From positions 13,786 to 77,785 of the forward strand of contig CAZMCU010000002.1 in assembly GCA_964564915.1 (NCBI GenBank): a stretch of 64,000 bases of DNA. The letters run 5' to 3'. The position numbers and the translations under genes were made by a program. Under the pieces are notes generated by a model. The model was given only the letters and a program-made list of their open reading frames with translations. It did no database searches and had not been told where the DNA came from. Shown piece after piece: positions 1 to 8,620 of the stretch. Origin of the DNA: JAFGBM01 sp964564915. GTDB lineage: Bacteria; Actinomycetota; Actinomycetes; Actinomycetales; Demequinaceae. Every line of letters starts with the position of its first letter. The stretch's first letter is position 1.

Positions 1-94
1 AGCCACCCCGCGAATTCCGTCATGCTCGCGCCGTGCGCGAGGTGCCACGATTCCAGGGGCGAATGCATCGTCACCTTGTCACCTTGTCGCCTTA

Positions 95-3025
95 CTAGTC
101 GCCCAGACGATCGGCGGAGTGCTGTCCATCGCCCTCGTCGTCTGGGGAGGAGAATTCGCTGTCGAAATCGTCATCGGCGGTGATCTCGAACTCGTCCGTT
201 GGGGGGCACACGAAGACGAGGTTGCGGTCACCATAGGCGTTGTCGATGCGTCGTACGGGTGGCCAGTACTTGTCGACTCTAAGGCGGGGAACCGGGAAGG
301 CGGCCTGGTCACGCGAGTAGGCCTGCGTCCACTCGTCCGTCGCGACCATGGCGGCGGTGTGGGGTGATTGCCGTAGGGGCGAATCCTCGACGGCGATCTC
401 CCCCCGCTCGATAGCGGCGATCTCTTCGCGAATGGTAATCATCGCCTCGATGAATCGGTCGAGCTCGCCCAGACTCTCGCTCTCGGTCGGCTCCACCATC
501 AGGGTGCCCGATACCGGGAATGACATCGTCGGCGCATGGAAGCCGAAGTCGATCAAGCGTTTCGCCACGTCCTCGGCTGTGACTCCCGTTGCCTCGGTCA
601 CCGGCCTGATGTCAAGGATGCATTCGTGCGCGACGAGACCGTTAGGCCCTCGGTAGAGAACGGGGAAATGCTCCTCGAGCCGGGAAGCGAGGTAGTTCGC
701 GGCAAGGATGGCCATCTCGCTTGCCTGACGCAGTCCGGACGAGCCGAGAAGCGCGATGTACGCCCACGAGATCGGCAGGATTCCCGCTGAACCGAAGGGG
801 GCGGCACTCACGGGTGCCCCCGCCCGAGCCAACTCATCCGGTCGCTGAATGGTCTGACGGAGTCCCGGGAGGAAGGGAATGAGGTGCTCGGCGACCGCGA
901 CGGGCCCGACGCCTGGACCGCCACCACCGTGGGGAATCGCGAAGGTCTTATGAAGATTGATGTGCGAGACGTCTCCACCAAAGTGCCCCGGCTTGGCTAA
1001 CCCGATCAGCGCGTTCAGGTTGGCGCCATCGATATAGACCTGGGCCCCCGCCCGGTGCACGAGGTCGCATACCTCTTCGATTTCCTCCTCGAACACACCA
1101 TGGGTTGAGGGGTAGGTCACCATGATCGCGCTAACGCGACCGTCGTTCTTTTTCAACGTCGCACGGAGGTCCTTCAGATCGATCGCGCCGTTCGCCGTTG
1201 TCGCCACTTCGACGACCCGCATCCCCGCAAGACTCGCCGAAGCGGCATTCGTCCCGTGCGCCGACGACGGCAGAAGACACACGTCACGTTGAACCTCCCC
1301 TCGCGACCGGTGATATGCCTGAATCGCAAGTAGACCCGCGTACTCCCCTCTCGATCCGGCGTTCGGTTGCACCGACACGGCCGCGTACCCCGTGATCGTC
1401 GCCAACCAGTGCTCGAGCTCACTGATCATTTCGCGATAGCCCGCGGTCTGATCGCTCGGTGCGAAGGGGTGGATCCTCGCAAAACCGGGCCACGTGATCG
1501 GTGCCATCTCGACCGCGGCGTTGAGTTTCATCGTGCACGAGCCGAGGGGAATCATCGTGCGATCGAGCGCGAGATCGCGGTCGGCAAGCCGTCGAAGGTA
1601 CCGCATGAGTTCGGTTTCCGAACGATAGCGGTGGAACGTTGGGTGGAAGAGGTACTCGGATTGACGCCGAAGGTGCCGAGGGATGGCGACACCGGGACTG
1701 GAGTGAATCGGCTGGGGTTCGGACGCGGTGACCGCGCCCACCAGTTGGCTGATGATCTCGGGGGTGGTGATCTCGTCGCACGCCATCGCCACCCGATCGT
1801 CGCCCATCCGACGAACGTTGATGCCCGCAGCGGCAGCCCTCGCGACCACCGACTCCGCTCCACCGGGGACGACCACCACAATCGTGTCGAAGAACGACTC
1901 ATGCTCGACCGTGGCCCCCGCCTCCCGCAGAGCGTCGGCCAACGCCATGGCACTGCCGTGAACCCTTGTCGCGATCTCGCGCAGTCCCTCGGGTCCGTGG
2001 TGGACGGCGTACATCGCGGCGAGAACCGCAAGAAGGGCCTGCGAGGTGCAGATGTTGGAGGTCGCCCTCTCCCGGCGAATGTGCTGTTCCCGAGTCTGGA
2101 GGGTGAGCCGGAAGGCACGCTTTCCCGAGACGTCGACCGATACGCCGACCAGCCGACCGGGGAGGCTACGCTCGAGTCCCTCACGCACGGACATGTACGC
2201 GGCGTGGGGTCCACCAAAGAATAGTGGGACACCGAAACGTTGGGTTGAGCCAACGGCAATGTCGGCGCCGACTTCCCCGGGTGGCTTGATCATGCACAAC
2301 GCCAAGGGATCGGCCGCGATCGTCACAAGGGCGCCAACCTTGTGGGCAGCCTTGACGAGGCTCTCGACCTCTCTCACGACACCCGAAACGCCGGGCTGCT
2401 GGATTACGAGTCCGATGAGGTTCTTCGGCGCCTTCCAACCGGTGTCGAGCGCCTCAACCTCCAAGCGAAGACCTAAAACCTGAGCCTGGGCCGACACCAC
2501 CTCGATCGTCTGGGGCAGGCACTCAGCGTCGAGAACGACGATTCCGTTGTCAACGTTCTTCGTGACCCGTCGCATCAGAAGCACGGCCTCGGTTACGGCT
2601 GTCGCCTCGTCGAGGAGGGAGGCTCCCGCAACGGGAAGGGCGGTGAGATCGGCAATCATCGTCTGGAACACCAGGAGCGCTTCGAGGCGCCCCTGGGAGA
2701 TCTCTGGCTGATAGGGGGTGTACGCCGTGTACCACGCCGGGTTCTCCAGGATGTTGCGGCGGAGGACGTGCGGGGTAATGGTGTCGGAGTACCCCTGTCC
2801 GATCATCTGAACCCTGCCGTTGTTCCTTGCGGCAAACCGACGAAGCCGATCGAGCACCTCGTACTCCGTCATGGGGGCCGGAAGATCGAGGGGAACGTCC
2901 TCAAGAATCTTGGCGGGGACCGCCGCCTCCACGAGCTCCGCGAGAGAGTCCCGGCCAACGGCATCCAACATCCTGTGCACGTCCGACGCCCTTGGCCCGA
3001 CGTGCCGCTCCGCGAATGAGGTCAC
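95..3025 (-). CDS. gcvP: Glycine dehydrogenase (decarboxylating), P-protein of the glycine cleavage system
   Basis: PLP-dependent decarboxylase that takes CO2 from glycine and passes the aminomethyl group to lipoylated GcvH. The protein is about 976 aa, the normal length of the fused alpha-beta P-protein. The PLP lysine sits in NLHKTFAIPHGGGG, near residue 693 of this model, followed by the glycine-rich stretch typical of the family. The N-terminus FAERHVGP matches the family start. I chose the GTG at 3025; an in-frame ATG at 3082 would add 19 residues of poor quality and has no clear ribosome site. The C-terminus is acidic (many D/E), which is a variable part of the family. gcvT and gcvH are not visible, so partners must lie to the left or elsewhere. 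Family assignment is certain; the start is not. Confidence 0.95.
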   Translation of the reverse strand: MTSFAERHVGPRASDVHRMLDAVGRDSLAELVEAAVPAKILEDVPLDLPAPMTEYEVLDRLRRFAARNNGRVQMIGQGYSDTITPHVLRRNILENPAWYTAYTPYQPEISQGRLEALLVFQTMIADLTALPVAGASLLDEATAVTEAVLLMRRVTKNVDNGIVVLDAECLPQTIEVVSAQAQVLGLRLEVEALDTGWKAPKNLIGLVIQQPGVSGVVREVESLVKAAHKVGALVTIAADPLALCMIKPPGEVGADIAVGSTQRFGVPLFFGGPHAAYMSVREGLERSLPGRLVGVSVDVSGKRAFRLTLQTREQHIRRERATSNICTSQALLAVLAAMYAVHHGPEGLREIATRVHGSAMALADALREAGATVEHESFFDTIVVVVPGGAESVVARAAAAGINVRRMGDDRVAMACDEITTPEIISQLVGAVTASEPQPIHSSPGVAIPRHLRRQSEYLFHPTFHRYRSETELMRYLRRLADRDLALDRTMIPLGSCTMKLNAAVEMAPITWPGFARIHPFAPSDQTAGYREMISELEHWLATITGYAAVSVQPNAGSRGEYAGLLAIQAYHRSRGEVQRDVCLLPSSAHGTNAASASLAGMRVVEVATTANGAIDLKDLRATLKKNDGRVSAIMVTYPSTHGVFEEEIEEVCDLVHRAGAQVYIDGANLNALIGLAKPGHFGGDVSHINLHKTFAIPHGGGGPGVGPVAVAEHLIPFLPGLRQTIQRPDELARAGAPVSAAPFGSAGILPISWAYIALLGSSGLRQASEMAILAANYLASRLEEHFPVLYRGPNGLVAHECILDIRPVTEATGVTAEDVAKRLIDFGFHAPTMSFPVSGTLMVEPTESESLGELDRFIEAMITIREEIAAIERGEIAVEDSPLRQSPHTAAMVATDEWTQAYSRDQAAFPVPRLRVDKYWPPVRRIDNAYGDRNLVFVCPPTDEFEITADDDFDSEFSSPDDEGDGQHSADRLGD

Positions 3026-3094
3026 CGCACCATTGTGTCGCAAAGATGGCCGACGCGGCGCGGGATTCCCGCGCCGCGTCACCAGAAACCGAAA

Positions 3095-3274
3095 CTAGGC
3101 GGACTCATCCTCAATTGGGGCATCAGCTGCGTTCTTCTTGATCGACTCGATCGCACTGATCGCAGAAGCCTTCGCAACGTACTGCTCGCTCGAGGCGAGC
3201 ACCTGGCCGTTGGAGGCAACGATGTTGAACCAGAACTGGCCCGACTTCTCGCTCTTCTTGATGACGAACTTCAC
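3095..3274 (-). CDS. Small YegP-like (DUF1508) protein, 59 aa
   Basis: Short gene with a GTG start preceded by AGAAGGAA at a suitable distance. The product begins MKFVIKKSEKSGQFWFNIVA and continues with NGQVLASSEQYVAKASA, the pattern of the YegP/DUF1508 fold (FxxKxxxGxFxFxLxAxNGxxIxxSExY). It contains a single repeat, where E. coli YegP has two. The C-terminus is acidic. It ends just upstream of gcvP on the same strand. No function is established for the family; it is a small cytoplasmic protein. Reading-frame quality, ribosome site and family match make it a convincing gene despite its size. Confidence 0.85.
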   Translation of the reverse strand: MKFVIKKSEKSGQFWFNIVASNGQVLASSEQYVAKASAISAIESIKKNAADAPIEDESA

Positions 3275-3356
3275 GGCGATTCCTTCTCTCTAGGGGTACT
3301 TCGATCGTAACCGTCGTTCACTCCTACCACCATAACTCTGGTCCTTTTGGGCCCCG

Positions 3357-3362
3357 TACTCT
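3357..3362 (+). promoter_or_regulatory. -10 box TACTCT, probable leaderless start
   Basis: TANNNT hexamer ending 6 nt before the ATG at 3369, with no Shine-Dalgarno sequence between. A transcript starting about 7 nt after this box would begin at the start codon. Inferred from spacing only; no clear -35 is visible. Confidence 0.45.
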
Positions 3363-3368
3363 TGTGCC

Positions 3369-3821
3369 ATGAGCGATTACCCCTCCTCGACCACCACACT
3401 CCGACCCGTGAGGACGGTTCGATTCAGCCTAGGAATGACCATCCTCGGGTCCGCTATCGGGGGGATCCTCGCGGGCTTCTTGCTGGACTTTGCCCTTGTT
3501 ACCGGTCAGAACTTCGACGAGCTTACGCCGACGGTCTCGATCATCGAGGGGGCTCTCGTCGTTTGGGGTGCATCGATTCTCGTCTTCCTCATTCTCGGAC
3601 CGGTGTTGGGATGGGGACTGGGTTTCGTGTTGAGGGCCACGACCAATCACAACCTTCACATCCTGGCCTTCGCGGCCCTCGGAGTGATGGTCGGCTTTGG
3701 CGTCGGTGAGTACCTTGGCCGTCTCGATGGCGTCTCCGGTCTCGGAACGATCGCCGCACCCGCGGTGGGTATTGGTGCCGCGCTCGGTCGCTGGGCGATC
3801 TCGAACCACGCGAAGACGTGA
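3369..3821 (+). CDS. Hypothetical four-helix membrane protein
   Basis: 150 aa, not recognised. After about 20 polar N-terminal residues come four hydrophobic segments: around 21-43 (glycine-rich), 58-88, 95-115 and 122-142. A short basic tail ends HAKT. The glycine/alanine-rich helices suggest a compact integral membrane protein. It stands alone on the plus strand, 148 nt before the glycosyltransferase operon, and may have its own leaderless promoter. No catalytic motif is visible. Confidence 0.75.
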   Translation: MSDYPSSTTTLRPVRTVRFSLGMTILGSAIGGILAGFLLDFALVTGQNFDELTPTVSIIEGALVVWGASILVFLILGPVLGWGLGFVLRATTNHNLHILAFAALGVMVGFGVGEYLGRLDGVSGLGTIAAPAVGIGAALGRWAISNHAKT

Positions 3822-3870
3822 GCACAACGATGGCCTCCCGCACCGGCCCGGCCTCGACACCTGGAGGCTT

Positions 3871-3884
3871 CGACGCTAGCGTCG
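3871..3884. repeat. 14-bp perfect palindrome
   Basis: CGACGCTAGCGTCG, a perfect palindrome without a loop, in the 148-nt spacer between the membrane protein and the glycosyltransferase operon. It could be an operator for the downstream operon or part of a terminator; there is no T tract. Function unknown. Confidence 0.4.
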
Positions 3885-3969
3885 GGGATGCGACCCTTCC
3901 CACTCAATCGCGTCGGTTGGGTAGGTTCAGGGTAAGACTCGACCCGCGTTTGACGACGGGAGGTTCCTC

Positions 3970-4911
3970 GTGAAGGTTGTCGTCCAAGTGCCGTGCCTGA
4001 ATGAAGAAGCCACCTTGCATCTCGTCCTGGAATCGATCCCCAAGAAGATCTCCGGAGTCGACTCGATTGAGATTCTTGTCATCGACGACGGTTCATCGGA
4101 CGGGACGGTCGAGGTAGCGAAGGCCCACGGGGTCCAGCACATCGTGCGGCACACCCGAACCCAGGGTCTCGCCCGCTCGTTCCGCGATGGGGTGGAATAT
4201 GCCCTTTCCCACGGAGCCGACATCGTCGTCAACACGGATGGGGATAACCAGTATCCGAGCGAACGGATCGGAGACCTGGTCCAACCCATCATCCGCGGAG
4301 AAGCCGACATCGTCATCGGAGATCGTCAAACCCAGAAGATCCGGCACTTCTCGCCGTTCAAGCGGCTCATGCAACGTTTCGGATCGTGGGTCGTCAATCG
4401 CGCCGCTGGCACCCGACTACCGGATGCCGCTTCGGGTTTTCGCGCGTACTCGCGCTACTCGCTGTATCGCCTCAACATCGTCACGACCTTCTCGTACTGC
4501 ATGGAGACGATCATTCAAGCCGGGAACAAGCGCCTGGCCATCTCCTCCATTCCCATCGACACCAATCCCAAGACTCGCGAGTCGCGGCTGTTCTCCAACA
4601 TGTTTCAGCACATGTCCAAGTCGGGTCAGGCCATCCTGCGGTCGTACATCATGTACAAACCATGGTCGGTCTTCGCGACGCTAACCGGCCTGCTCGCGGC
4701 CATCGGCCTCACCCCCTTTGTACGATTCGTTGTTTTGCGGCTCATGGGTGACGAGGGTAACCACCTTCAATCGTTGATCTTCGGTGTCGCCTTACTGATT
4801 GCGTCCCTTCTCGCGCTCGCGCTCGGCGTCCTATCCGATCTTCAAAAAACCAATCGAGTTCTCCAAGAAGAGGCGCTGGAGCGAATCAAGCGGCTCCAGT
4901 ACGAGCGGTGA
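3970..4911 (+). CDS. Family 2 glycosyltransferase with C-terminal membrane anchor
   Basis: 313 aa GT-A enzyme. The nucleotide-binding acidic pair is DDGSSDG (residues 39-45) and the metal-binding DXD is NTDGDNQ (D90-D92). Two C-terminal hydrophobic segments (about 232-258 and 268-290) anchor it in the membrane, as in polyprenyl-phosphate glycosyltransferases of the dolichol-phosphate-mannose-synthase type. Start GTG has GGGAGG upstream. It is the first gene of a three-gene operon: its TGA overlaps the next GTG (GTGA). It probably loads a sugar on a lipid carrier or extends a surface glycan; donor and acceptor cannot be told from sequence. Confidence 0.85.
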   Translation: MKVVVQVPCLNEEATLHLVLESIPKKISGVDSIEILVIDDGSSDGTVEVAKAHGVQHIVRHTRTQGLARSFRDGVEYALSHGADIVVNTDGDNQYPSERIGDLVQPIIRGEADIVIGDRQTQKIRHFSPFKRLMQRFGSWVVNRAAGTRLPDAASGFRAYSRYSLYRLNIVTTFSYCMETIIQAGNKRLAISSIPIDTNPKTRESRLFSNMFQHMSKSGQAILRSYIMYKPWSVFATLTGLLAAIGLTPFVRFVVLRLMGDEGNHLQSLIFGVALLIASLLALALGVLSDLQKTNRVLQEEALERIKRLQYER

Positions 4912-6044
4912 ACCCCTCCGACCCCGTCATTCTCGGGTGGGGCACGTATGACCGCACCCGGCACCCGCGGGTAGGAATCCTTCTCGACGGGATGGCCCAA
5001 GCCGGGGCGTCGGTCTCCGAGGTGAACGCACCCGATCGCACCTCCACGGCCCAACGCGTGGCCTACGCGCGCCATCCGTGGCGCGCGACGGGGCGCGTCT
5101 GGTCCCAGGCGAAAACGTGGCGGCGCCTCGCGAGGGACGCGCGTCGATTCAGAAAGAGGCATTCCATCGATGCGATGCTCGTCGGTTACCTGGGGCACTT
5201 CGACGTCATCGCTGCGCGCCTCCGCTTCCCGCGAACGACGATCGTGCTCGACCACTTGGTATTTGCGGAAGACACCGCTTCCGACCGTGGGATTGGCGGG
5301 CGATTCACGGCGTGGGCCCTTCGACGGCTCGACCGGCTTGCCCTCCGTAGTGCCACCCTCATCCTCCTCGACACCGACGAGCACCGCCACCTCGTCCCGC
5401 GACGCATGCGAGCCAAGACCCTGGTGATTCCCGTTGGAGCACCCGACATGTGGTTCTCCGCCGGGGTCGCGCGACTATCTGCCCCCGGTCAGGGCCCCGC
5501 GCACCCGCTCCGTGTCGTGTTCTACGGGCTCTTCACCCCCCTTCAAGGCACCCCCACGATTGCCTCGGCTCTCACGCTCCTGTGGGAACGCGGAGTCAGG
5601 GTTGAGGCGACGATCATCGGCACGGGCCAGGACGAAGACGCGGCACAGGCGGCACTCGGTACGACCCCGGTCCTGTGGCACCGCTGGATCCAACCCGACG
5701 ACCTTCCCTCGCTCGTCGCCTCGCACGACGTCTGCTTGGGAATCTTCGGAACATCGGCCAAGGCCTCCAGGGTTGTTCCGAATAAGGTGTACCAAGGGCT
5801 CGCAGCGGGATGTGCCGTGATCACGTCCGACACGGAGTGCCAGCGCACGGTGCTCCAGGACTCCGTCGTCTACGTCCCGCCGGGAGACGCCTCCGCACTC
5901 GCGGATGCCATCGCCGCCCTTTCCGAGGACCGGGACCGGCTCGCTTCGATCGCGGCTCGGGGAACCGCGTTCGCTCGTGAGCACTTCACGCCCATCGTCC
6001 TGGGAGAGGTCCTGTGCGACCGGATCCGGGAGATCGGGCGGTGA
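4908..6044 (+). CDS. Family 4-type (GT-B) glycosyltransferase
   Basis: 378 aa cytoplasmic glycosyltransferase. The C-terminal half has the GT-B pattern: VFYGLFTPLQGTPTIASAL as the start of the second Rossmann domain (about residue 203), and near residue 290 the donor-binding KVYQGLAAGCAVITSD. The N-terminal domain is Arg-rich and carries a hydrophobic patch that may touch the membrane. The GTG start overlaps the previous stop by GTGA, and its own stop overlaps the next gene in the same way, so the three proteins are probably made in fixed ratio. Specificity unknown. Confidence 0.85.
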   Translation: MNPSDPVILGWGTYDRTRHPRVGILLDGMAQAGASVSEVNAPDRTSTAQRVAYARHPWRATGRVWSQAKTWRRLARDARRFRKRHSIDAMLVGYLGHFDVIAARLRFPRTTIVLDHLVFAEDTASDRGIGGRFTAWALRRLDRLALRSATLILLDTDEHRHLVPRRMRAKTLVIPVGAPDMWFSAGVARLSAPGQGPAHPLRVVFYGLFTPLQGTPTIASALTLLWERGVRVEATIIGTGQDEDAAQAALGTTPVLWHRWIQPDDLPSLVASHDVCLGIFGTSAKASRVVPNKVYQGLAAGCAVITSDTECQRTVLQDSVVYVPPGDASALADAIAALSEDRDRLASIAARGTAFAREHFTPIVLGEVLCDRIREIGR

Positions 6045-6967
6045 GACGCCTCTTCGCGCTCGCGCGCAATCCCGTCGTTCGACTCCTCTTCTTGCTGGCC
6101 GCCGTCGGGCTCGCCGCATGGGCCATCGCTCGGGACTGGGCCTCCGTCACCGCGGCGCTCGATCGTATGGATGCTCGGCTGGTCTGCCTCGCCGTAGCCC
6201 TGTCGTTTGTCTATGTCGCCGCGTCGATGCAGTCCTGGCGTTCGGTCATGGCCGACGTTGGTTCTCCGCTCAACCTTCGTTCCTCCGCCGACGTCTTTCT
6301 CGTCAGCCAAATGGGTAAATACGTTCCCGGTGGGGTGTGGAACGTCGTCGCGGGTGCGGAACTCGCGCGGGACCGCGGCGTCTCACGCGCCCGCGCCGCG
6401 GGAGCCCTTGCCATGACGATGCTCGTTTCCGTTGTCGTCGGGATTGCCATCGTGGGTGTCGGAGCCACCTTCGCTCCGCACGGCCTACCCGGATGGGTTC
6501 GCCTGGGGGGCCTTGCCACACCGGTTGCCCTCTACTTCCTTACGCCTCAAGCGCTGACACGCGCCCTCACCTTCCTCCTTCGACTGGTCAAGCGGCCGGG
6601 AGCAGCGGAGCACTTTTCGACTCGTGGGGTGACGATGGCATCGTTATGGTCGGCCATCGCCTGGGTGATGGCTGGACTGCAAGTGTGGGTGCTCGGGGTC
6701 GGTCTTGGCCTCGACGCGACGCTTGGGACGTTGACCGTTGCGATTGCGGGATTCGCGGCGGCGTGGCTCGTCGGGCTGGCGATCCTCTTCCTCCCAGCGG
6801 GGGTGGGTGCACGCGAACTCGTGCTGTTCCCGGTTTTCGCTCATTACCTCGATCAGCCCACGATCGTTGTCCTCGTGATCGCCTCTCGCGTGCTCTTCAC
6901 GATCGCGGACGCGGTAAGCGCCGCGATTCCCCTCCTCGCGCGGCGGCGCACGAGGCTCCAGGACTAG
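6041..6967 (+). CDS. Multi-pass membrane protein of the lysylphosphatidylglycerol-synthase TM / UPF0104 family
   Basis: 308 aa with about eight hydrophobic segments. The central sequence QMGKYVPGGVWNVVAGAELA is characteristic of the LPG_synthase_TM/AglD-like family, which includes proteins involved in lipid-linked sugar metabolism or lipid translocation. The start chosen is the GTG that overlaps the upstream TGA (GTGA), the same arrangement as the preceding gene pair; an in-frame GTG at 6014 would extend it by nine residues. With the two glycosyltransferases it probably forms a glycolipid or cell-wall glycan module. Its stop overlaps that of rmlB, which converges on it. Confidence 0.8.
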   Translation: MRRLFALARNPVVRLLFLLAAVGLAAWAIARDWASVTAALDRMDARLVCLAVALSFVYVAASMQSWRSVMADVGSPLNLRSSADVFLVSQMGKYVPGGVWNVVAGAELARDRGVSRARAAGALAMTMLVSVVVGIAIVGVGATFAPHGLPGWVRLGGLATPVALYFLTPQALTRALTFLLRLVKRPGAAEHFSTRGVTMASLWSAIAWVMAGLQVWVLGVGLGLDATLGTLTVAIAGFAAAWLVGLAILFLPAGVGARELVLFPVFAHYLDQPTIVVLVIASRVLFTIADAVSAAIPLLARRRTRLQD

Positions 6968-7956
6968 CGCCCCAAACGGGCGTAGCGCTCCTCGGCCTCG
7001 GCCTTCTGCGCCCGCCACCATGGTTCGTGACCGCGATACCAGGCCACGGTGTCAGCGAGGCCACTAGCGAAATCCGGGAATCGTGGTTCCCAGCCGAGCT
7101 CGTTCCGCAGCAGAGAAGCATCGATCGCGTACCGCAGGTCATGTCCCGGCCGATCGGCAACATGGTCGTACGCATCCCGGGGTTGACCCATCGCCTCAAG
7201 AATCATCTCGATGACGGTCTTGTTGTTGAGTTCCCCATCGGCGCCGATGAGGTAGGTCTCGCCGATTCGGCCCTTCTCGATGATCGTCCAGACCGCGGAG
7301 TTGTGGTCGTCGACGTGAATCCAGTCGCGGACGTTCAGTCCCGCCCCGTAGAGCTTGGGTCGCACCCCGTCGATGATGTTGGTGATCTGCCGTGGGATGA
7401 ATTTCTCGACGTGCTGAAGGGGGCCGTAGTTGTTCGAACAGTTCGAGATGGTTGCTTGGACCCCGAACGACCGCACCCACGCCCGCACGAGGAGATCGGA
7501 TCCCGCTTTGGTCGCGGAGTAGGGGCTCGACGGGTTATACGGTGTCGTCGGAGTGAACTTGGCGGGGTCATCGAGTTCGAGATCCCCGTAGACCTCGTCG
7601 GTCGAAATGTGGTGGAACCGGGTGCCGTGCCTCCGGACCGCTTCGAGAAGCGTAAAGGTCCCAACGAGGTTGGTGTGAATGAAGGGAGAGGGATCGTCCA
7701 AGGAGTTGTCGTTGTGGGACTCCGCGGCGAAGTGAACCACGATGTCAGCGTCGCGAACCAATTCGTCGACGATGTCGGGGTTGGCGATATCCCCCTGAAC
7801 CAAACCCACCCGATCGTCTGACGGCAAGGAATCCGCATGTCCCGCGTAAGTCAACGCATCCACGACGGTCACGATCGCGTCGGGCTTGGACTCCAGTGTG
7901 AAGCGAACGAAGTTGGATCCAATGAACCCGGCCCCGCCGGTCACGAGCACCTTCAT
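6964..7956 (-). CDS. rmlB: dTDP-glucose 4,6-dehydratase
   Basis: Second step of dTDP-L-rhamnose synthesis (dTDP-glucose to dTDP-4-keto-6-deoxyglucose), cytoplasmic, NAD-dependent. The extended SDR fold is clear: GGAGFIG at residues 7-13, the catalytic Tyr-x3-Lys as YSATK (Y146, K150), and STDEVYGD upstream of it, with the family-specific Asp-Glu pair. 330 aa is the usual length. The ATG start overlaps the stop of rmlC by 4 nt, so rmlC-rmlB are one transcription unit. The 3' end overlaps the convergent membrane-protein gene by 3 nt. Confidence 0.96.
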   Translation of the reverse strand: MKVLVTGGAGFIGSNFVRFTLESKPDAIVTVVDALTYAGHADSLPSDDRVGLVQGDIANPDIVDELVRDADIVVHFAAESHNDNSLDDPSPFIHTNLVGTFTLLEAVRRHGTRFHHISTDEVYGDLELDDPAKFTPTTPYNPSSPYSATKAGSDLLVRAWVRSFGVQATISNCSNNYGPLQHVEKFIPRQITNIIDGVRPKLYGAGLNVRDWIHVDDHNSAVWTIIEKGRIGETYLIGADGELNNKTVIEMILEAMGQPRDAYDHVADRPGHDLRYAIDASLLRNELGWEPRFPDFASGLADTVAWYRGHEPWWRAQKAEAEERYARLGR

Positions 7957-8564
7957 AGCGTCCTCCTAAAGTCCCTCACGAGCCCATGCGTGGGTAGCAA
8001 TCCGGACGACGCGGCTTCGGCGAGACTCGGTGCGGCCGCATCTTTCTCCGACAGCTCGGGAACGATGGGGGAACCGTCCCGGCTATTCGATGGCCACTCG
8101 ATTCCCAGAGCGGGATCGAGGGGATGGATCCCATGCTCGCGCTCGGGCGCGTACGGGGTAGAACACAAGTAGATGACGGTCGAGCCATCGGCGAGCGCCA
8201 TGAAGGCGTGCCCCAGCCCCTCGCTGAGATACACGGCGCGTCGGGTCTCGTCGTCGAGAAGCACCGAGTCCCACTGCCCGAACGTTGGCGAGCCCACCCG
8301 AATGTCGACGACGACATCCAGGACCGCCCCCTTGGCGCACGTCACGTATTTCGCCTGCCCGGGAGGCACATCGGCGAAATGGATGCCCCGCACGACACCA
8401 GCGGCGGACACGGACAGATTCGCCTGACCGAGGCTCAAGGAGTGCCCAACGGTTTGCCCGAAGAGCGACTCTTTGAACCACTCCAAGAAGACGCCTCGGG
8501 GGTCACCCAACTGCCGGGGCGTGATCTCCCACGCCCCGTCGATTCCTAGCGCGCGGTAATCCAC
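7953..8564 (-). CDS. rmlC: dTDP-4-dehydrorhamnose 3,5-epimerase
   Basis: Third step of dTDP-rhamnose synthesis, a cupin epimerase. The catalytic His lies in VRGIHFADVPPGQAKYV (about H62), with the family pattern YLSEGLGHAFMAL and later VIYLCSTPY. The chosen GTG start (VDYRALGI) has GGGAGGT 4 nt upstream; an upstream ATG at 8603 would add 13 residues beyond this ribosome site. 203 aa is normal. It is transcribed divergently from rmlD across a 56-nt gap and is coupled to rmlB downstream. Confidence 0.94.
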   Translation of the reverse strand: MDYRALGIDGAWEITPRQLGDPRGVFLEWFKESLFGQTVGHSLSLGQANLSVSAAGVVRGIHFADVPPGQAKYVTCAKGAVLDVVVDIRVGSPTFGQWDSVLLDDETRRAVYLSEGLGHAFMALADGSTVIYLCSTPYAPEREHGIHPLDPALGIEWPSNSRDGSPIVPELSEKDAAAPSLAEAASSGLLPTHGLVRDFRRTL

Positions 8565-8607
8565 GTCACCTCCCAGGCAGTCCAGACTACCGGTCCCTCT
8601 CAAGCAC

Positions 8608-8613
8608 TACGCT
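8608..8613 (+). promoter_or_regulatory. -10 box TACGCT for rmlD, probable leaderless start
   Basis: TANNNT hexamer ending 7 nt before the rmlD GTG at 8621. No Shine-Dalgarno sequence precedes rmlD. It lies in the 56-nt divergent promoter region shared with rmlC. Spacing-based inference. Confidence 0.45.
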
Positions 8614-8620
8614 TGCGTAC

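Noticed and set aside
1..94. Possible gene end at the left border
   Set aside because: No supported frame; contains only a short CACCTTGTC direct repeat downstream of gcvP.
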